Part shown: piece by piece, positions 16,959 to 25,912 of the stretch | How positions within the stretch are numbered: the first letter of the stretch is position 1 | How the letters are laid out: every line of letters begins with the position of its first letter | NCBI GenBank assembly: GCA_900766815.1 | Contig: CAAFWV010000057.1 | Coordinates: 13,580-77,579 of the forward strand | Source of the DNA: Lachnospiraceae bacterium | GTDB lineage: Bacteria; Bacillota; Clostridia; Lachnospirales; Lachnospiraceae | Direction of reading: 5' to 3' | DNA: 64,000 nucleotides | The notes under the pieces: model-generated | The model's database searches: none | Told to the model about the DNA's origin: nothing | Seen by the model: only the letters and a program-made list of their open reading frames with translations | Made by a program: the position numbers and the translations under genes

Positions 16959-19622
16959 TTACTTACTTAACTTATCTAACTGCTTTGTCACCTCTGAAAG
17001 CATCTGCTCGTACTTAGCTAACTTCTGCTTCTCCTCATCAACCTTTGCTTTCGGTGCCTTGGAAATAAACTTCTCATTGGCAAGCATGCCTGATGCACGC
17101 TTTATCTCACCCTCAAGCCTTGCCTTTTCCTTACCCAGTCTCTCAATCTCCTGGGCAATATCTACAAGCTCTGCAAAAGGCATATAGATATTGGCACCCG
17201 GAATAACAACCGATACCGCGTCATCACTGATGCCATCCATGTTATCCTTAACAATAACCTCTGATGCATAAGCTAAGCTCTTAATGAAAGGCTCCCCGCA
17301 TTCAAATGTTTCTCTAATATTATTATCGGATGAAACAACATAAATTGTAGCCTTTCTTCCGGGCGAGACATTCATTCCGGTTCTTATATTTCTGATTCCC
17401 CTTATTGCTTCCTTGACCAGCTCAATATCAGCTTCATCCTTAGCGAAATTATTATCCTCACTGTACTTCGGCCATGAAGAAATCATAATTGATTCCTCCT
17501 CAGACTGGAGTGTTGTGAATATCTCCTCTGTAATGAAAGGCATATAAGGATGCAGCAGCTTAAGTGCATCAATAAGCACACTCTTAAGTGTCCAGAGGGC
17601 CGCATTCATGCTTTCTGCATTATCGGAATTGTAGAGCCTGGGCTTAACCATCTCGATATACCAATCACAGAATTCATCCCAGATGAAGTCATATACCTTC
17701 TGTACTGCAATACCAAGCTCAAATTTGTCCATGTTCTCAGTAACATCTTTGATTACGGTATTGAGCTTACTTATTATCCACTTATCTACAGGCTCAAGAT
17801 CCTTATCATCAGGCTTGGTGATGGTCCTGCCTTCCATATTCATCATGATGAAACGGCTCGCATTCCATACCTTGTTGGCGAAGTTTCTGCTTGCCTCAAC
17901 CCTTGACATATAGAAGCGCATATCATTACCCGGTGCATTACCGGTAATAAGTGTCAGTCTCAGTGCATCTGCACCATACTTATCGATAATCTCCAGAGGA
18001 TCGATACCGTTGCCTAAGGACTTACTCATCTTCCTACCCTGGTCATCTCTTACCAGACCATGGAACAGAACTGTCTTAAACGGCTTCTCTCCCATCTGCT
18101 CATAGCCTGAGAATATCATCCTGATAACCCAGAAGAAGATAATATCATAGCCTGTTACAAGCACATCGGTAGGATAGAAATAATCAAGATCCTCAGTCTT
18201 CTCAGGCCAGCCCAGTGTAGAGAAGGGCCAGAGTGCTGATGAGAACCATGTATCAAGAGTATCCGGATCCTGTGTAAGGTGAGTGCATCCACACTTGGGA
18301 CATACCTTAGGCATCTCCTTGGCAACCACAATCTCACCACACTCATCACAGGTATAAGCAGGAATTCTATGACCCCACCAGAGCTGTCTCGAGATACACC
18401 AGTCTCTTATATTGTCAGTCCAGTTGAAGTAGGTCTTCTCCATACGGGGTGGAATAAGCTTAATCTCTCCCTCTTTTACCGCTTTAACGGCAGGCTTAAT
18501 AAGCTCATCCATCTTAACGAACCACTGTGCCTTGATTAAGGGCTCAATTGTGGTCTTACATCTGTCATGAGTACCTACGTTATGTGTATAATCCTCTATC
18601 TTAACCAGAAGTCCGAGCTCATCAAGATCCTTAACTATAGCCTCTCTTGCCTCGTATCTGTCCATTCCGGCATATTTACCACCGTTCTTATTGATAGTGG
18701 CATCATCGTTCATAATATTGATTTCGGGAAGGTTATGACGCTTACCCACCTCGAAATCGTTAGGGTCGTGAGCAGGCGTTATCTTAACAACACCTGTTCC
18801 GAATTCCATATCTACATAGTCATCCTCAACAATCGGGATTGCCTTATTGACAAGAGGAAGCCATACCTGTCTGCCGTGAAGATAGGTATATCTCTCATCC
18901 TTGGGATTAACTGCAACCGCTGTATCACCGAGCATGGTCTCCGGTCTTGTGGTTGCGAAAGTTAGGAACTCTGTCTCGCTGGGCTTACCGTTCTCATCAA
19001 CCAGCGGATACTTGATATGCCAGAAATGACCTGCCTGCTCTTCATATTCAACCTCAGCATCCGAAATAGATGTATTACAAACCGGACACCAGTTAATAAT
19101 TCTGCTGCCCTTATATATCCATCCTTTTTCATGCATCTTCACGAAGACCTCGGTTACTGCCTTGTTGCAGCCCTCATCCATGGTGAAGCGCTCACGCTCC
19201 CAGTCGCAGGAAGAACCAAGCTTCTTGAGCTGATTGATGATCCTTCCGCCGTATTCCTTCTTCCATTCCCAGGCACGCTCAAGGAATTTCTCCCTGCCTA
19301 AGTCGTTCTTATCGATACCCTCCTTCTTCAGCGTCTCGATAATCTTAACCTCAGTTGCGATTGACGCATGGTCTGTTCCGGGCTGCCATAATGCATTATA
19401 TCCCTGCATTCTCTTATATCTGATAAGAATATCCTGCATGGTATTATCCAATGCGTGACCCATATGAAGCTGGCCGGTAATATTCGGCGGTGGTATCACT
19501 ATTGTGAAAGGTGTCTTGGAATGGTCCACCTCTGCGTGGAAATATCCCTTTTCTACCCAGTTATTATAGATTCGATCCTCCATCTGCTTGGGATCATATG
19601 TCTTAGCAAGTTCCTTAGCCAT
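16959..19622 (-). CDS. valS: Valyl-tRNA synthetase
   Basis: An 887-residue class I synthetase that charges tRNA-Val. The HIGH motif is HMGH (residues 53-56, in PPNITGQLHMGHALDN), the KMSKS motif is in GRKMSKSLGNG, the editing domain has TTRPETMLGDTAVAVNP, and the C-terminal coiled-coil arm includes ERLGKEKARLEGEIKRASG. A zinc-binding pair of Cys clusters is visible around CDECGEIVVAKEMPKVCPKCG. The start has AAGGA upstream. No T-box leader motif (AGGGTGGNACCGCG) is present in the leader; the gene uses a strong constitutive-type promoter. Confidence 0.98.
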   Translation of the reverse strand: MAKELAKTYDPKQMEDRIYNNWVEKGYFHAEVDHSKTPFTIVIPPPNITGQLHMGHALDNTMQDILIRYKRMQGYNALWQPGTDHASIATEVKIIETLKKEGIDKNDLGREKFLERAWEWKKEYGGRIINQLKKLGSSCDWERERFTMDEGCNKAVTEVFVKMHEKGWIYKGSRIINWCPVCNTSISDAEVEYEEQAGHFWHIKYPLVDENGKPSETEFLTFATTRPETMLGDTAVAVNPKDERYTYLHGRQVWLPLVNKAIPIVEDDYVDMEFGTGVVKITPAHDPNDFEVGKRHNLPEINIMNDDATINKNGGKYAGMDRYEAREAIVKDLDELGLLVKIEDYTHNVGTHDRCKTTIEPLIKAQWFVKMDELIKPAVKAVKEGEIKLIPPRMEKTYFNWTDNIRDWCISRQLWWGHRIPAYTCDECGEIVVAKEMPKVCPKCGCTHLTQDPDTLDTWFSSALWPFSTLGWPEKTEDLDYFYPTDVLVTGYDIIFFWVIRMIFSGYEQMGEKPFKTVLFHGLVRDDQGRKMSKSLGNGIDPLEIIDKYGADALRLTLITGNAPGNDMRFYMSRVEASRNFANKVWNASRFIMMNMEGRTITKPDDKDLEPVDKWIISKLNTVIKDVTENMDKFELGIAVQKVYDFIWDEFCDWYIEMVKPRLYNSDNAESMNAALWTLKSVLIDALKLLHPYMPFITEEIFTTLQSEEESIMISSWPKYSEDNNFAKDEADIELVKEAIRGIRNIRTGMNVSPGRKATIYVVSSDNNIRETFECGEPFIKSLAYASEVIVKDNMDGISDDAVSVVIPGANIYMPFAELVDIAQEIERLGKEKARLEGEIKRASGMLANEKFISKAPKAKVDEEKQKLAKYEQMLSEVTKQLDKLSK

Positions 19623-19679
19623 TGTTATATCCTTCTTTGCTTAGATTTGTAATTTTAGTACGTATAGACATACACATTT

Positions 19680-19708
19680 ATCATATAATTTTGCATGCTC
19701 TTTGTCAA
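19680..19708 (-). promoter_or_regulatory. Sigma-A promoter of valS
   Basis: Minus strand TTGACA (19703-19708), 17-base spacer, TATGAT (19680-19685). Near-consensus. The leader is about 50 bases long, too short for a T-box. Confidence 0.85.
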
Positions 19709-19784
19709 CGAATCGCCTTGTCTGCACGAAAGGCAATTGTGGTGTCCGATTAGCTTAAGTTCCCCGCACTTTTGGCAGAACAAA

Positions 19785-19912
19785 GAATATCGCAACGCGA
19801 TATTCTGCGCCGCTTTTGCGTCGCGTTAAGCGACATTATTCCACTGCAAAAGCGTGTGCATCCTGCCGGAGGCTTTTTATCGTATATGAAAGAAATTTCC
19901 TATACGATAAAA
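19785..19912. repeat. Cluster of three long inverted repeats between pspC and valS
   Basis: Within the 370-base gap: GAATATCGC-3-GCGATATTC (19785-19805); CGCTTTTGC (19811-19819) pairing with GCAAAAGCG (19846-19854), enclosing GTCGC-5-GCGAC (19820-19834); and TTTTATCGTATA (19875-19886) pairing with TATACGATAAAA (19901-19912). Arms are perfect over 9, 9+5 and 12 bases. No convincing gene is seen. It could be a palindromic repeat family, a structured RNA, or remnants of both. The rest of the gap holds only the valS promoter and leader. Confidence 0.6.
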
Positions 19913-19939
19913 AATTCGGGAGCGAACAGCTCCCGAATT
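19906..19939 (-). terminator. Rho-independent terminator of the PadR-DUF1700-DUF4097-PspC operon
   Basis: Minus strand AATTCGGGAGC, 5-base loop, GCTCCCGAATT (perfect 11-base stem, 19913-19939), followed by TTTTTAT. About 54 bases after the PspC stop. Confidence 0.85.
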
Positions 19940-19992
19940 CCCGAATCAATATTAATTACCTAATCATTGTCAGTATGGTTTATACATATAAA

Positions 19993-20181
19993 CTATGCTT
20001 CAGGCATAATGATTGCTGCAATGATATAAGCTACAAGTCCTGCTGCTGCAGTGAATACCGAAATAAGTACCCAGAGAAGACGTACAAGTGTTACGTCGAT
20101 TCCGAAATACTCTGAGATTCCTCCGCAAACGCCGCAGATCATTCTCTTATCAAGTGACTTGGTTAACTTCTTATCGTTCAT
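19993..20181 (-). CDS. PspC domain small membrane protein
   Basis: 62 residues: a basic N-terminus, MICGVCGGISEYFGIDVTLVRLLWV and a second hydrophobic helix, the standard stand-alone PspC domain. PspC-type proteins sit in the membrane and take part in envelope-stress signalling. GGAGG lies 7 bases before the ATG. It is the last gene of the PadR-regulated operon and is followed by a strong terminator. Its job in Firmicutes is not well defined. Confidence 0.9.
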   Translation of the reverse strand: MNDKKLTKSLDKRMICGVCGGISEYFGIDVTLVRLLWVLISVFTAAAGLVAYIIAAIIMPEA

Positions 20182-20230
20182 TGTGATACCTCCATTAATT
20201 ATATGATTAATAATAACATCCCTTGGTTAA

Positions 20231-21166
20231 TTATAACATCCCATTCCAGTTAAGCTCAATGCTGCCCATGGAACATTCAAGCTCATACTTGGAATCGGAA
20301 TTATTATCTATTGCGCCTTCGCCGCCGCCTTCAAGCAGATTCTTGCCATTCATTCTTATGCTTCCTGCTGAAACCTCATATTCAACGGTGTGATCCTCAA
20401 GCTCACCTTCCATATCAAGCTTCACGGAACCCATGCCACAGCTTAGATCCATATCCTTCTTAACGTCTCCTGCCAGTTCCAGATTGCCCATGCCGATGTC
20501 CGCATTAAGCTCATCCGCAAGGAAGCTCTTAATCGTCAGCTGTCCTGCTCCGACACTGATGTCAGTCTTGTGTGACTCAATTCCTTCGAAAATTGCCTGA
20601 CCTGCTCCGAGGTCAATTGTAAGTTCATCTGCACTGATAGTAGTATTAGCATCAAGCTTAACGGCGCCAATGCTTATCTTGGCTTCCTCAAAGTATGTTC
20701 CCTTCGGTATTGCAATAACAACCTTAAGACTTGCAGCCTGCTTTCCTATGTTAAGGCCTATATTCGGACCGTCATCGCAGGATACGGTAAGCTCATCATC
20801 GTTAAGCCTGGTATATATAGGATATTTGCCTAGGTTGGTAACAGATATCATGTCATCTGCTGCCTCTGCGATCACTACCTCCCTGGCGCCGAGGTCAAGT
20901 GTCAGTTCTTTAACTTTTGTCGCATCATACTCAACCTTCTCATCCATGGCAAGCTTGCTTTCTCCATCGCCTCCCTTGATCAGGTTAAGACCGATGTCGG
21001 AGGAGTCAATATCAAAATCCCTGCCCTCCGATATCTTCACACCATCACGACCAATGTCAACATTAATCAGTTGTCCGTTATTCATTTTACCGATAATCAT
21101 GAAGGCGATTCCGACCACCGCCATGATTCCTATTACATAGAATATAATTTTAGACGTATTTTTCAT
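20231..21166 (-). CDS. DUF4097 beta-strand-repeat membrane-anchored protein
   Basis: 311 residues. One N-terminal transmembrane helix (about 7-25, IIFYVIGIMAVVGIAFMII) is followed by an extracytoplasmic domain of repeated beta-strand units such as LTIDLGAGQAIFEGI, TDISVGAGQLTIKSF and ADIGMGNLELAGDV, the hallmark of DUF4097 (LiaI/LiaG-like adhesin fold). The start overlaps the DUF1700 stop by one base. Members occur with DUF1700 and PadR genes and are thought to act in envelope homeostasis; the molecular function is unknown. Confidence 0.88.
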   Translation of the reverse strand: MKNTSKIIFYVIGIMAVVGIAFMIIGKMNNGQLINVDIGRDGVKISEGRDFDIDSSDIGLNLIKGGDGESKLAMDEKVEYDATKVKELTLDLGAREVVIAEAADDMISVTNLGKYPIYTRLNDDELTVSCDDGPNIGLNIGKQAASLKVVIAIPKGTYFEEAKISIGAVKLDANTTISADELTIDLGAGQAIFEGIESHKTDISVGAGQLTIKSFLADELNADIGMGNLELAGDVKKDMDLSCGMGSVKLDMEGELEDHTVEYEVSAGSIRMNGKNLLEGGGEGAIDNNSDSKYELECSMGSIELNWNGML

Positions 21167-21891
21167 TATTGCCTTTCCTCTCTCTTTGCCGTTACCCAGT
21201 CACCAAGGCTCCTAAGCCACTTAACCGGAAGCTTAACTGCCGCTACAATCGCTCTGATGATGGGCGGAATGATAAACTTAAACAGATTGACCATCGCAAC
21301 GATGATAAGCATTCCGATTGAAATACTAAGGAATGCAGCCCCTATCGTAAATACCGCACCCATGGGATATGTAATGATTCCGCTAATACCTGCAAGCAGT
21401 GTAAGAACTCCGGCCACAATCCCCACAACACCGATTGCAAATATAGCAATCAGCACACCTGCCACTGTGGCGATTATACCTATTAACACTCCGAGAATTC
21501 CAAGTAGAATCGGTCCTAAGATTGGGAGTGCGCAAATGGCAAGAAGTGCAATAATAATCAGGGTTGCCGGTGTGAAGCCTGAGTTCCTGTGCCTTCTTTC
21601 CGTTACGGCAACCTCACCGTAGTCATTCATCTTCCTGGAACCTTCTTCATTAAGATCATGGTAGCCGGTCTCGGTGAACTCTCCATCACTTACATAATCT
21701 TCCTTATTTGCAAGCTTGATACTGGCTGCAAGCTTATGAACATCACCCAGCGCCTCAATAGTTGCTTCCTCATTCTCTTCGCCACCTTCATCAAAGTAGT
21801 CATTATAATAATTGATGGCGTCTTCTCTCTCATCAGCCGGAATATCTGCAAGAAGCGCCTCAAGCTCCTTCATATATTCAACTCTGTTCAT
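21166..21891 (-). CDS. DUF1700 (HAAS-type) membrane protein
   Basis: 241 residues. The N-terminal helical domain MNRVEYMKELEALLADIPAD, with YYNDYFDEGGEENEEATIEALGD, is the typical DUF1700 signature. It is followed by a hydrophobic Ile/Val/Gly-rich C-terminal half with about four membrane segments (about 110-215). It overlaps the PadR gene by 14 bases and is translationally coupled to it. Such proteins are regularly encoded after a PadR regulator; function is not known. Confidence 0.88.
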   Translation of the reverse strand: MNRVEYMKELEALLADIPADEREDAINYYNDYFDEGGEENEEATIEALGDVHKLAASIKLANKEDYVSDGEFTETGYHDLNEEGSRKMNDYGEVAVTERRHRNSGFTPATLIIIALLAICALPILGPILLGILGVLIGIIATVAGVLIAIFAIGVVGIVAGVLTLLAGISGIITYPMGAVFTIGAAFLSISIGMLIIVAMVNLFKFIIPPIIRAIVAAVKLPVKWLRSLGDWVTAKREERQ

Positions 21892-22231
21892 TGTTCTCCT
21901 CCTCTTTACTTACACTCGATTCGCCGTGGAAAATCCCACTCACCTTACTCGCATATGTAAGCCACTCACTTCTGTATAAATTAAGCTGAGCATCTCCCCT
22001 GTCTGTTATCTTGTAATATCTTCGGTTTCTGCCGTTGATCTGCTTATCATATGTCACAAGGCAATCATCCTTCTGCAGCCTTCTAAGCACCGGATATAAT
22101 GTGGATTCCGAAAGCTCGATAACCGATCTGACATCCTGGGTGATCTTGTATCCATAGGTCCCTTCAGGCTCCTTAGCAACAACTGCCAATACTATCGCAT
22201 CCAGCAGTGCCGCACCCGTATTGAATACCAT
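21878..22231 (-). CDS. PadR family transcriptional regulator
   Basis: 117 residues, a winged helix-turn-helix repressor: FNTGAALLDAIVLAVV, GTYGYKITQDVR, SESTLYPVLRRLQKDDCLVTY (recognition helix and wing), then a short dimerisation helix. The ATG at 22231 with AGGAG eight bases upstream is chosen; longer in-frame starts add about 39 residues unlike the family. It heads an operon with DUF1700, DUF4097 and PspC and probably represses it by binding the AT-rich repeats upstream. Confidence 0.93.
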   Translation of the reverse strand: MVFNTGAALLDAIVLAVVAKEPEGTYGYKITQDVRSVIELSESTLYPVLRRLQKDDCLVTYDKQINGRNRRYYKITDRGDAQLNLYRSEWLTYASKVSGIFHGESSVSKEEENNEQS

Positions 22232-22299
22232 TCGCCTTCTCCTTTCATTGTAATGACTGACAAAGATTTTGTTCTGATACTTTGTTATTCTGTTGTTTC

Positions 22300-22360
22300 G
22301 TACAATATTATATGTTGTATAATATGTTTCGTTTTCTATGTTATACATCGTATAATATTA
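22300..22360. promoter_or_regulatory. AT-rich repeated motifs between padR and the aldolase gene, candidate PadR operator
   Basis: GTATAATAT occurs at 22317-22325 and 22350-22358, 33 bases apart. Each is preceded by TATGTT (22311 and 22337). ATGTTATACAT at 22338-22348 is a short palindrome of the ATGT-n3-ACAT kind seen in PadR sites. The -10 of the padR transcript probably lies here (minus strand TATAAT). Autoregulation is inferred. Confidence 0.45.
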
Positions 22361-22410
22361 GATGTCAATACATATTTTCAATTTTTTTCAAAATATTATT
22401 ATTAATATTG

Positions 22411-23586
22411 ATGAAGGAATATGAACAGATACTACAGAATATAATAGAAGCAGGGCTTAGGCTTAGGAAGGAAGGGCTGATTGTCCGAACCTGGGGTAAT
22501 ATTTCCGCACGTATAAATGATACGGAGTTTGCCATAACTCCAAGCGGAAGAGATTATTCAACTCTTACTACAGACGACCTTGTTATCGTCGATATCAAAA
22601 CAGGTTCATATGATACTGGCAGGCGGCCCTCGGGGGAAGTCGGGCTTCACAGAGCCATATACGAGAAGCGAAGCGATACCGGCTTCATCATCCATACACA
22701 CCAGGATTATGCGACAATCTTAAGTATCACAGGCGAGAACCTTGCAATAGATACTGATAATGAAATCTTCCCCTGTGCAAAATATGCCATCTGCTGCTCC
22801 GATACCCTTGCATCAAATGTATCAAAATTACTGACAGAGTATCCCTCTGCACGGGGCGTTCTCTTAAAAGGGCATGGATTTGTGGCCCTGGGAAATGACA
22901 TGGAGGGCGCTTTTGCCATAGCAAGGGAGGTAGAAGAAGCCGCCAAATTGAGATTCGAAGAAACCTGCGGAAGCATTATATCCGGCTCGACTAAGCAGAT
23001 GAAGAAGGATTACGGGCGAAGCAGGCTCGATGAGGGCTTCGTTACACTTACTATAGGAAGCAGCAGCGCACACTGGCCCGTTGGATATGCTGCCAAGTCA
23101 GACAGGAAGGCAATTCCACGTAGGCTAAGGACGGCTGCACTGGTGCATGATGCTATATATTCAGGGAATCCGACAGTAAGGAATGTGAGACATCTTGTTA
23201 ACGATGCCATACTTACCGTAAGCGGAACCGATAATGCTACCTTTAAGAAGGGCTTCAGACCCTACACTGATGACCAGGCGCAGCTTATCGGTGATAAATT
23301 ATGTCTGATTAATCCTACCTTCATATTCGGAAAGCTTACAAACGAAGGAAAGCTTAAGCGGATCGCGGCAAACAGCAATGCCCTGCTGCTTAAGTCAGGT
23401 GGTGCACTTATTTGGAACGTGGGCACAGACGATGTCGATGCCTGCGAACGAATACTTACCAAGGGCTGCATGGCTGCCATATATGCAGCAGTAAGCGAAA
23501 ATGCGTCAATAATACCGCGTAAGACAGCATCCAAAATGCGTGATATCTATATTAATTCATACTCAAAGCTGAAGAATGGAGAATAA
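22411..23586 (+). CDS. Class II aldolase/adducin family protein with degenerate second repeat
   Basis: 391 residues. The first half is a complete class II aldolase domain: WGNISARI, ITPSGRDYS, SGEVGLH with catalytic Glu76, the zinc ligands in IIHTHQDYA (His95, His97) and KGHGF. The second half (about 200-391) repeats the fold, ending with NALLLKSGGALIWNVGTDD that parallels RGVLLKGHGFVALGNDMEG, but has no HTH zinc motif. It probably cleaves or epimerises a sugar phosphate. ATG 22411 lacks a clear ribosome binding site; longer starts run through the promoter region. Followed within 2 bases by an AraM-like gene. Confidence 0.85.
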   Translation: MKEYEQILQNIIEAGLRLRKEGLIVRTWGNISARINDTEFAITPSGRDYSTLTTDDLVIVDIKTGSYDTGRRPSGEVGLHRAIYEKRSDTGFIIHTHQDYATILSITGENLAIDTDNEIFPCAKYAICCSDTLASNVSKLLTEYPSARGVLLKGHGFVALGNDMEGAFAIAREVEEAAKLRFEETCGSIISGSTKQMKKDYGRSRLDEGFVTLTIGSSSAHWPVGYAAKSDRKAIPRRLRTAALVHDAIYSGNPTVRNVRHLVNDAILTVSGTDNATFKKGFRPYTDDQAQLIGDKLCLINPTFIFGKLTNEGKLKRIAANSNALLLKSGGALIWNVGTDDVDACERILTKGCMAAIYAAVSENASIIPRKTASKMRDIYINSYSKLKNGE

Positions 23587-23587
23587 G

Positions 23588-24643
23588 ATGCCGGAGAAGA
23601 ATATAGCAATACCCTCAATATTAAAGGTTTCCAAGGGAACACTTAAGGATGTCGGAGAATATCTTGCAGGCGACGGACTGATGAATGCGGTTGTTTACTT
23701 CGGCAATGGACTTATAGATCTGTTTGGTGACACAGTCATGACATCGCTTAAGGAAGCCGGTGTCAGTGTACTCGAATACTGCGAACTGGATTCAGTCAAT
23801 ATAGATGATATCATAGACCTTGCATTCGGAATTAACAGCCATGCACAGGTAATACTCGGAATCGGTGGCGGCAAGGTAATAGATGCTGCAAAATATGCAG
23901 CTTATCTTAGAAAGCTGCCCTTCTTCAGTATACCTACCTCATCATCCAGTGACGGCTTCTCAAGCTCGAGTGCCTCTCTTCTGATTGACGGCAAGAGATA
24001 TTCGGTTCCCGCCAAGATGGCCTACGGTATTATTGTTGATACTGATGTAATTAAGTCCGCACCCGACAAATTCATATATTCCGGTATCGGTGATATGGTA
24101 TCGAAGATAACTGCCATCTACGACTGGCAGTTCGAGGTAGCAAACGGTGTCGGCTCCATGGTTGATTCTGCCGTAATGGTAGCAAAGAAGGCCGTCAACA
24201 GCTTTGTCCGTACTCCATATGAGGATATTCATGATGATATTTTCTTAAGAGAGCTTCTGGATTCACTTGCAATGAGCGGTATTGCCAATGAGATAGCCGG
24301 CGGCAGCCTGCCGACAAGCGGAAGTGAGCATCTGATAAGTCATGCCCTTGACAAGATACTTGAGGTTCCGGGTCTTCACGGCATCCAGGTAGGTATTGCT
24401 ACATATATAATGGCCGTTGTTCAGGATCACAGATATGAAAGAATCGATAAGGTATTTACCGATACGGGTTTCTGGGATTATGTTATGACCTTAGATATGA
24501 AGAGGGAGGACTTCATTAAGGCTATAGACATGGCGCCGTCAATCAAGCCCCACCGATATACCTTCCTTCATGTTGAGAAATACAGAGAAGCAGCCAAGGC
24601 GTTGCTTAGTACAGACGAAAAATTAAGCCGGGTTTTAAAATAA
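23588..24643 (+). CDS. AraM-like sn-glycerol-1-phosphate dehydrogenase
   Basis: 351 residues of the iron-containing alcohol dehydrogenase / glycerol-1-phosphate dehydrogenase type. Seen: ILGIGGGKVIDAAKYAAY (dinucleotide-binding), PTSSSSDGFSSSSAS, and metal-ligand regions around SGSEHLISHALD and HGIQVGIATYIM. Enzymes of this group reduce dihydroxyacetone phosphate to sn-glycerol-1-phosphate. ATG 23588 is preferred to 23576 because GGAG lies 6 bases upstream inside the end of the aldolase gene. Tight coupling with the aldolase suggests one pathway sharing dihydroxyacetone phosphate; that is inference. The last codons lie inside the terminator. Confidence 0.85.
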   Translation: MPEKNIAIPSILKVSKGTLKDVGEYLAGDGLMNAVVYFGNGLIDLFGDTVMTSLKEAGVSVLEYCELDSVNIDDIIDLAFGINSHAQVILGIGGGKVIDAAKYAAYLRKLPFFSIPTSSSSDGFSSSSASLLIDGKRYSVPAKMAYGIIVDTDVIKSAPDKFIYSGIGDMVSKITAIYDWQFEVANGVGSMVDSAVMVAKKAVNSFVRTPYEDIHDDIFLRELLDSLAMSGIANEIAGGSLPTSGSEHLISHALDKILEVPGLHGIQVGIATYIMAVVQDHRYERIDKVFTDTGFWDYVMTLDMKREDFIKAIDMAPSIKPHRYTFLHVEKYREAAKALLSTDEKLSRVLK

Positions 24644-24660
24644 ACCCGGCTTTTATTATT
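24625..24660 (+). terminator. Rho-independent terminator after the aldolase operon
   Basis: AAGCCGGGTTT, 6 bases, AAACCCGGCTT (perfect 11-base stem), then TTATTATTT. The stop codon of the dehydrogenase is inside the 3-prime part of the loop. Confidence 0.85.
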
Positions 24661-24749
24661 TGTTATTTGTTATTCTTATTATTATTTTGGTATTCATATT
24701 ATTAAGATAGAGGCGGTTCAAAAGCTCTGGTTAGAAATCATCCGCCACT

Positions 24750-25811
24750 CTATTCTGCCCGCATAAGTCCGGCAATTCCAAAGCCTTTATTATCCTTAGG
24801 CAGTATCCACATACAACCATCGAACTCCTTGGTAGTGAAGCCGTCTCCTACTGTCAGAATAGGTCTCTTGCCCTGGTACCCCTCTTTTCCGTTCACATAA
24901 TTGAAGACTCCTCTGTTGGCACCGCCGTACCAGTCACAGGAATTACCGCTTTTATCTAATGTCATTATGTACATATTACTGTTGTAATATCCGTCCTGGA
25001 AGCTTCCGATTGCATTAAGAAGAGCATAATCCTTATCAAACTCTGCCTTCTCATATATGATATTCTCCTGACCTTCTCCGTTAGGATAATCATTGGTGAA
25101 GACTCCGGTGAAGGAATGCTCCTTCACTCCCTTTACTCCGTTCACGATTCCCGTATTATCAGGGAAGATTCTAAGCCAGGTACCGTTACCCTGCTTCTGT
25201 CCGTTGGTCCAGCCACCGAAATAATAGGTATTATTGGCATATATTGCCAGGCCCTTGCCCGCAGGGAGTCCCTGTCCGTCTGTCTCTCCATAATAATAGA
25301 AGTCATTGGTACCCTTGAGTGAGTCTGTGATCTTTCTGTTTCTCTCAAGATTGATAAGATCATGCACCGCCTCGAGATTATAATCATCCCAATAATCATA
25401 TATCTCCTTAAGTGCAGTCATATCACCCTCATAATACTGCATCTGACCCGGAGTATAGAAGGCCAGAAGCTCACCGTTCTTCGTATACTTCACATTCTTA
25501 TTGTCCGAATCGTCATTAGTCCCGTCTGTATCGGTATTATCCTTGGAATCACCTGTGTTATCTTTACTATCGCCGGCGTTGTCTGTGTTGACCGGTTCGG
25601 TCTCTCCGTCTTTATTCTTCCAAGGGAATACCGAAGCCTTTTCATCCTCAAGTGCCTCTTCATTGCTGACTACGTTCTCGGTTTTGCCCTCACTGTTTCT
25701 TACAAATAAGAGCGCCACAGCACCAACAACAAGTGCTATTAGTACAACAACACCCGCTATCACCAATGCCGGTGTCATGGAATCTCCTCTTGTGTTCTTT
25801 TCGTTTCTCAT
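24750..25811 (-). CDS. Membrane-anchored MORN-repeat protein
   Basis: 353 residues. A single N-terminal transmembrane helix (about 13-37, PALVIAGVVVLIALVVGAVALL) is followed by an Asp/Asn/Thr-rich linker with repeats DNTGDSKDNTGDSKDNT. After that come a short helical region, and MORN-type units YYGETDGQGLPAGKGLAIY and YYFGGWTNGQKQGNGTW. The C-terminal 130 residues are probably extracellular and of unknown fold. Function unknown; MORN motifs usually serve as scaffolds. It is single in its transcript; no clear terminator is visible. Confidence 0.75.
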   Translation of the reverse strand: MRNEKNTRGDSMTPALVIAGVVVLIALVVGAVALLFVRNSEGKTENVVSNEEALEDEKASVFPWKNKDGETEPVNTDNAGDSKDNTGDSKDNTDTDGTNDDSDNKNVKYTKNGELLAFYTPGQMQYYEGDMTALKEIYDYWDDYNLEAVHDLINLERNRKITDSLKGTNDFYYYGETDGQGLPAGKGLAIYANNTYYFGGWTNGQKQGNGTWLRIFPDNTGIVNGVKGVKEHSFTGVFTNDYPNGEGQENIIYEKAEFDKDYALLNAIGSFQDGYYNSNMYIMTLDKSGNSCDWYGGANRGVFNYVNGKEGYQGKRPILTVGDGFTTKEFDGCMWILPKDNKGFGIAGLMRAE

Positions 25812-25912
25812 AGGTCCGTCCTTATCCTGTTTAATATCTGTATTTTATTCCTGTACTTTGGCTTGTGTTTCCGTCCTTTGTCTTGTCTTTTATTCACAAT
25901 CCTATGATAAGC

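Noticed and set aside
19623..19992. T-box leader for valS
   Set aside because: No AGGGTGGNACCGCG-type motif on the minus strand, and the near-consensus promoter leaves a leader of only about 50 bases.
19772..20115. Plus-strand reading frames of 63 and 99 codons across the structured gap
   Set aside because: They overlap the inverted repeats and pspC, have no ribosome binding site, and their composition follows the repeats.
22282..22410. 43-residue N-terminal extension of the class II aldolase
   Set aside because: It translates the AT-rich padR regulatory region into a Cys/Tyr/Phe-rich peptide unlike the family.
24660..24760. Terminator after the MORN gene
   Set aside because: AGAGTGGCGG and CCGCCTCT pair imperfectly across a 25-base loop and no U-run follows.
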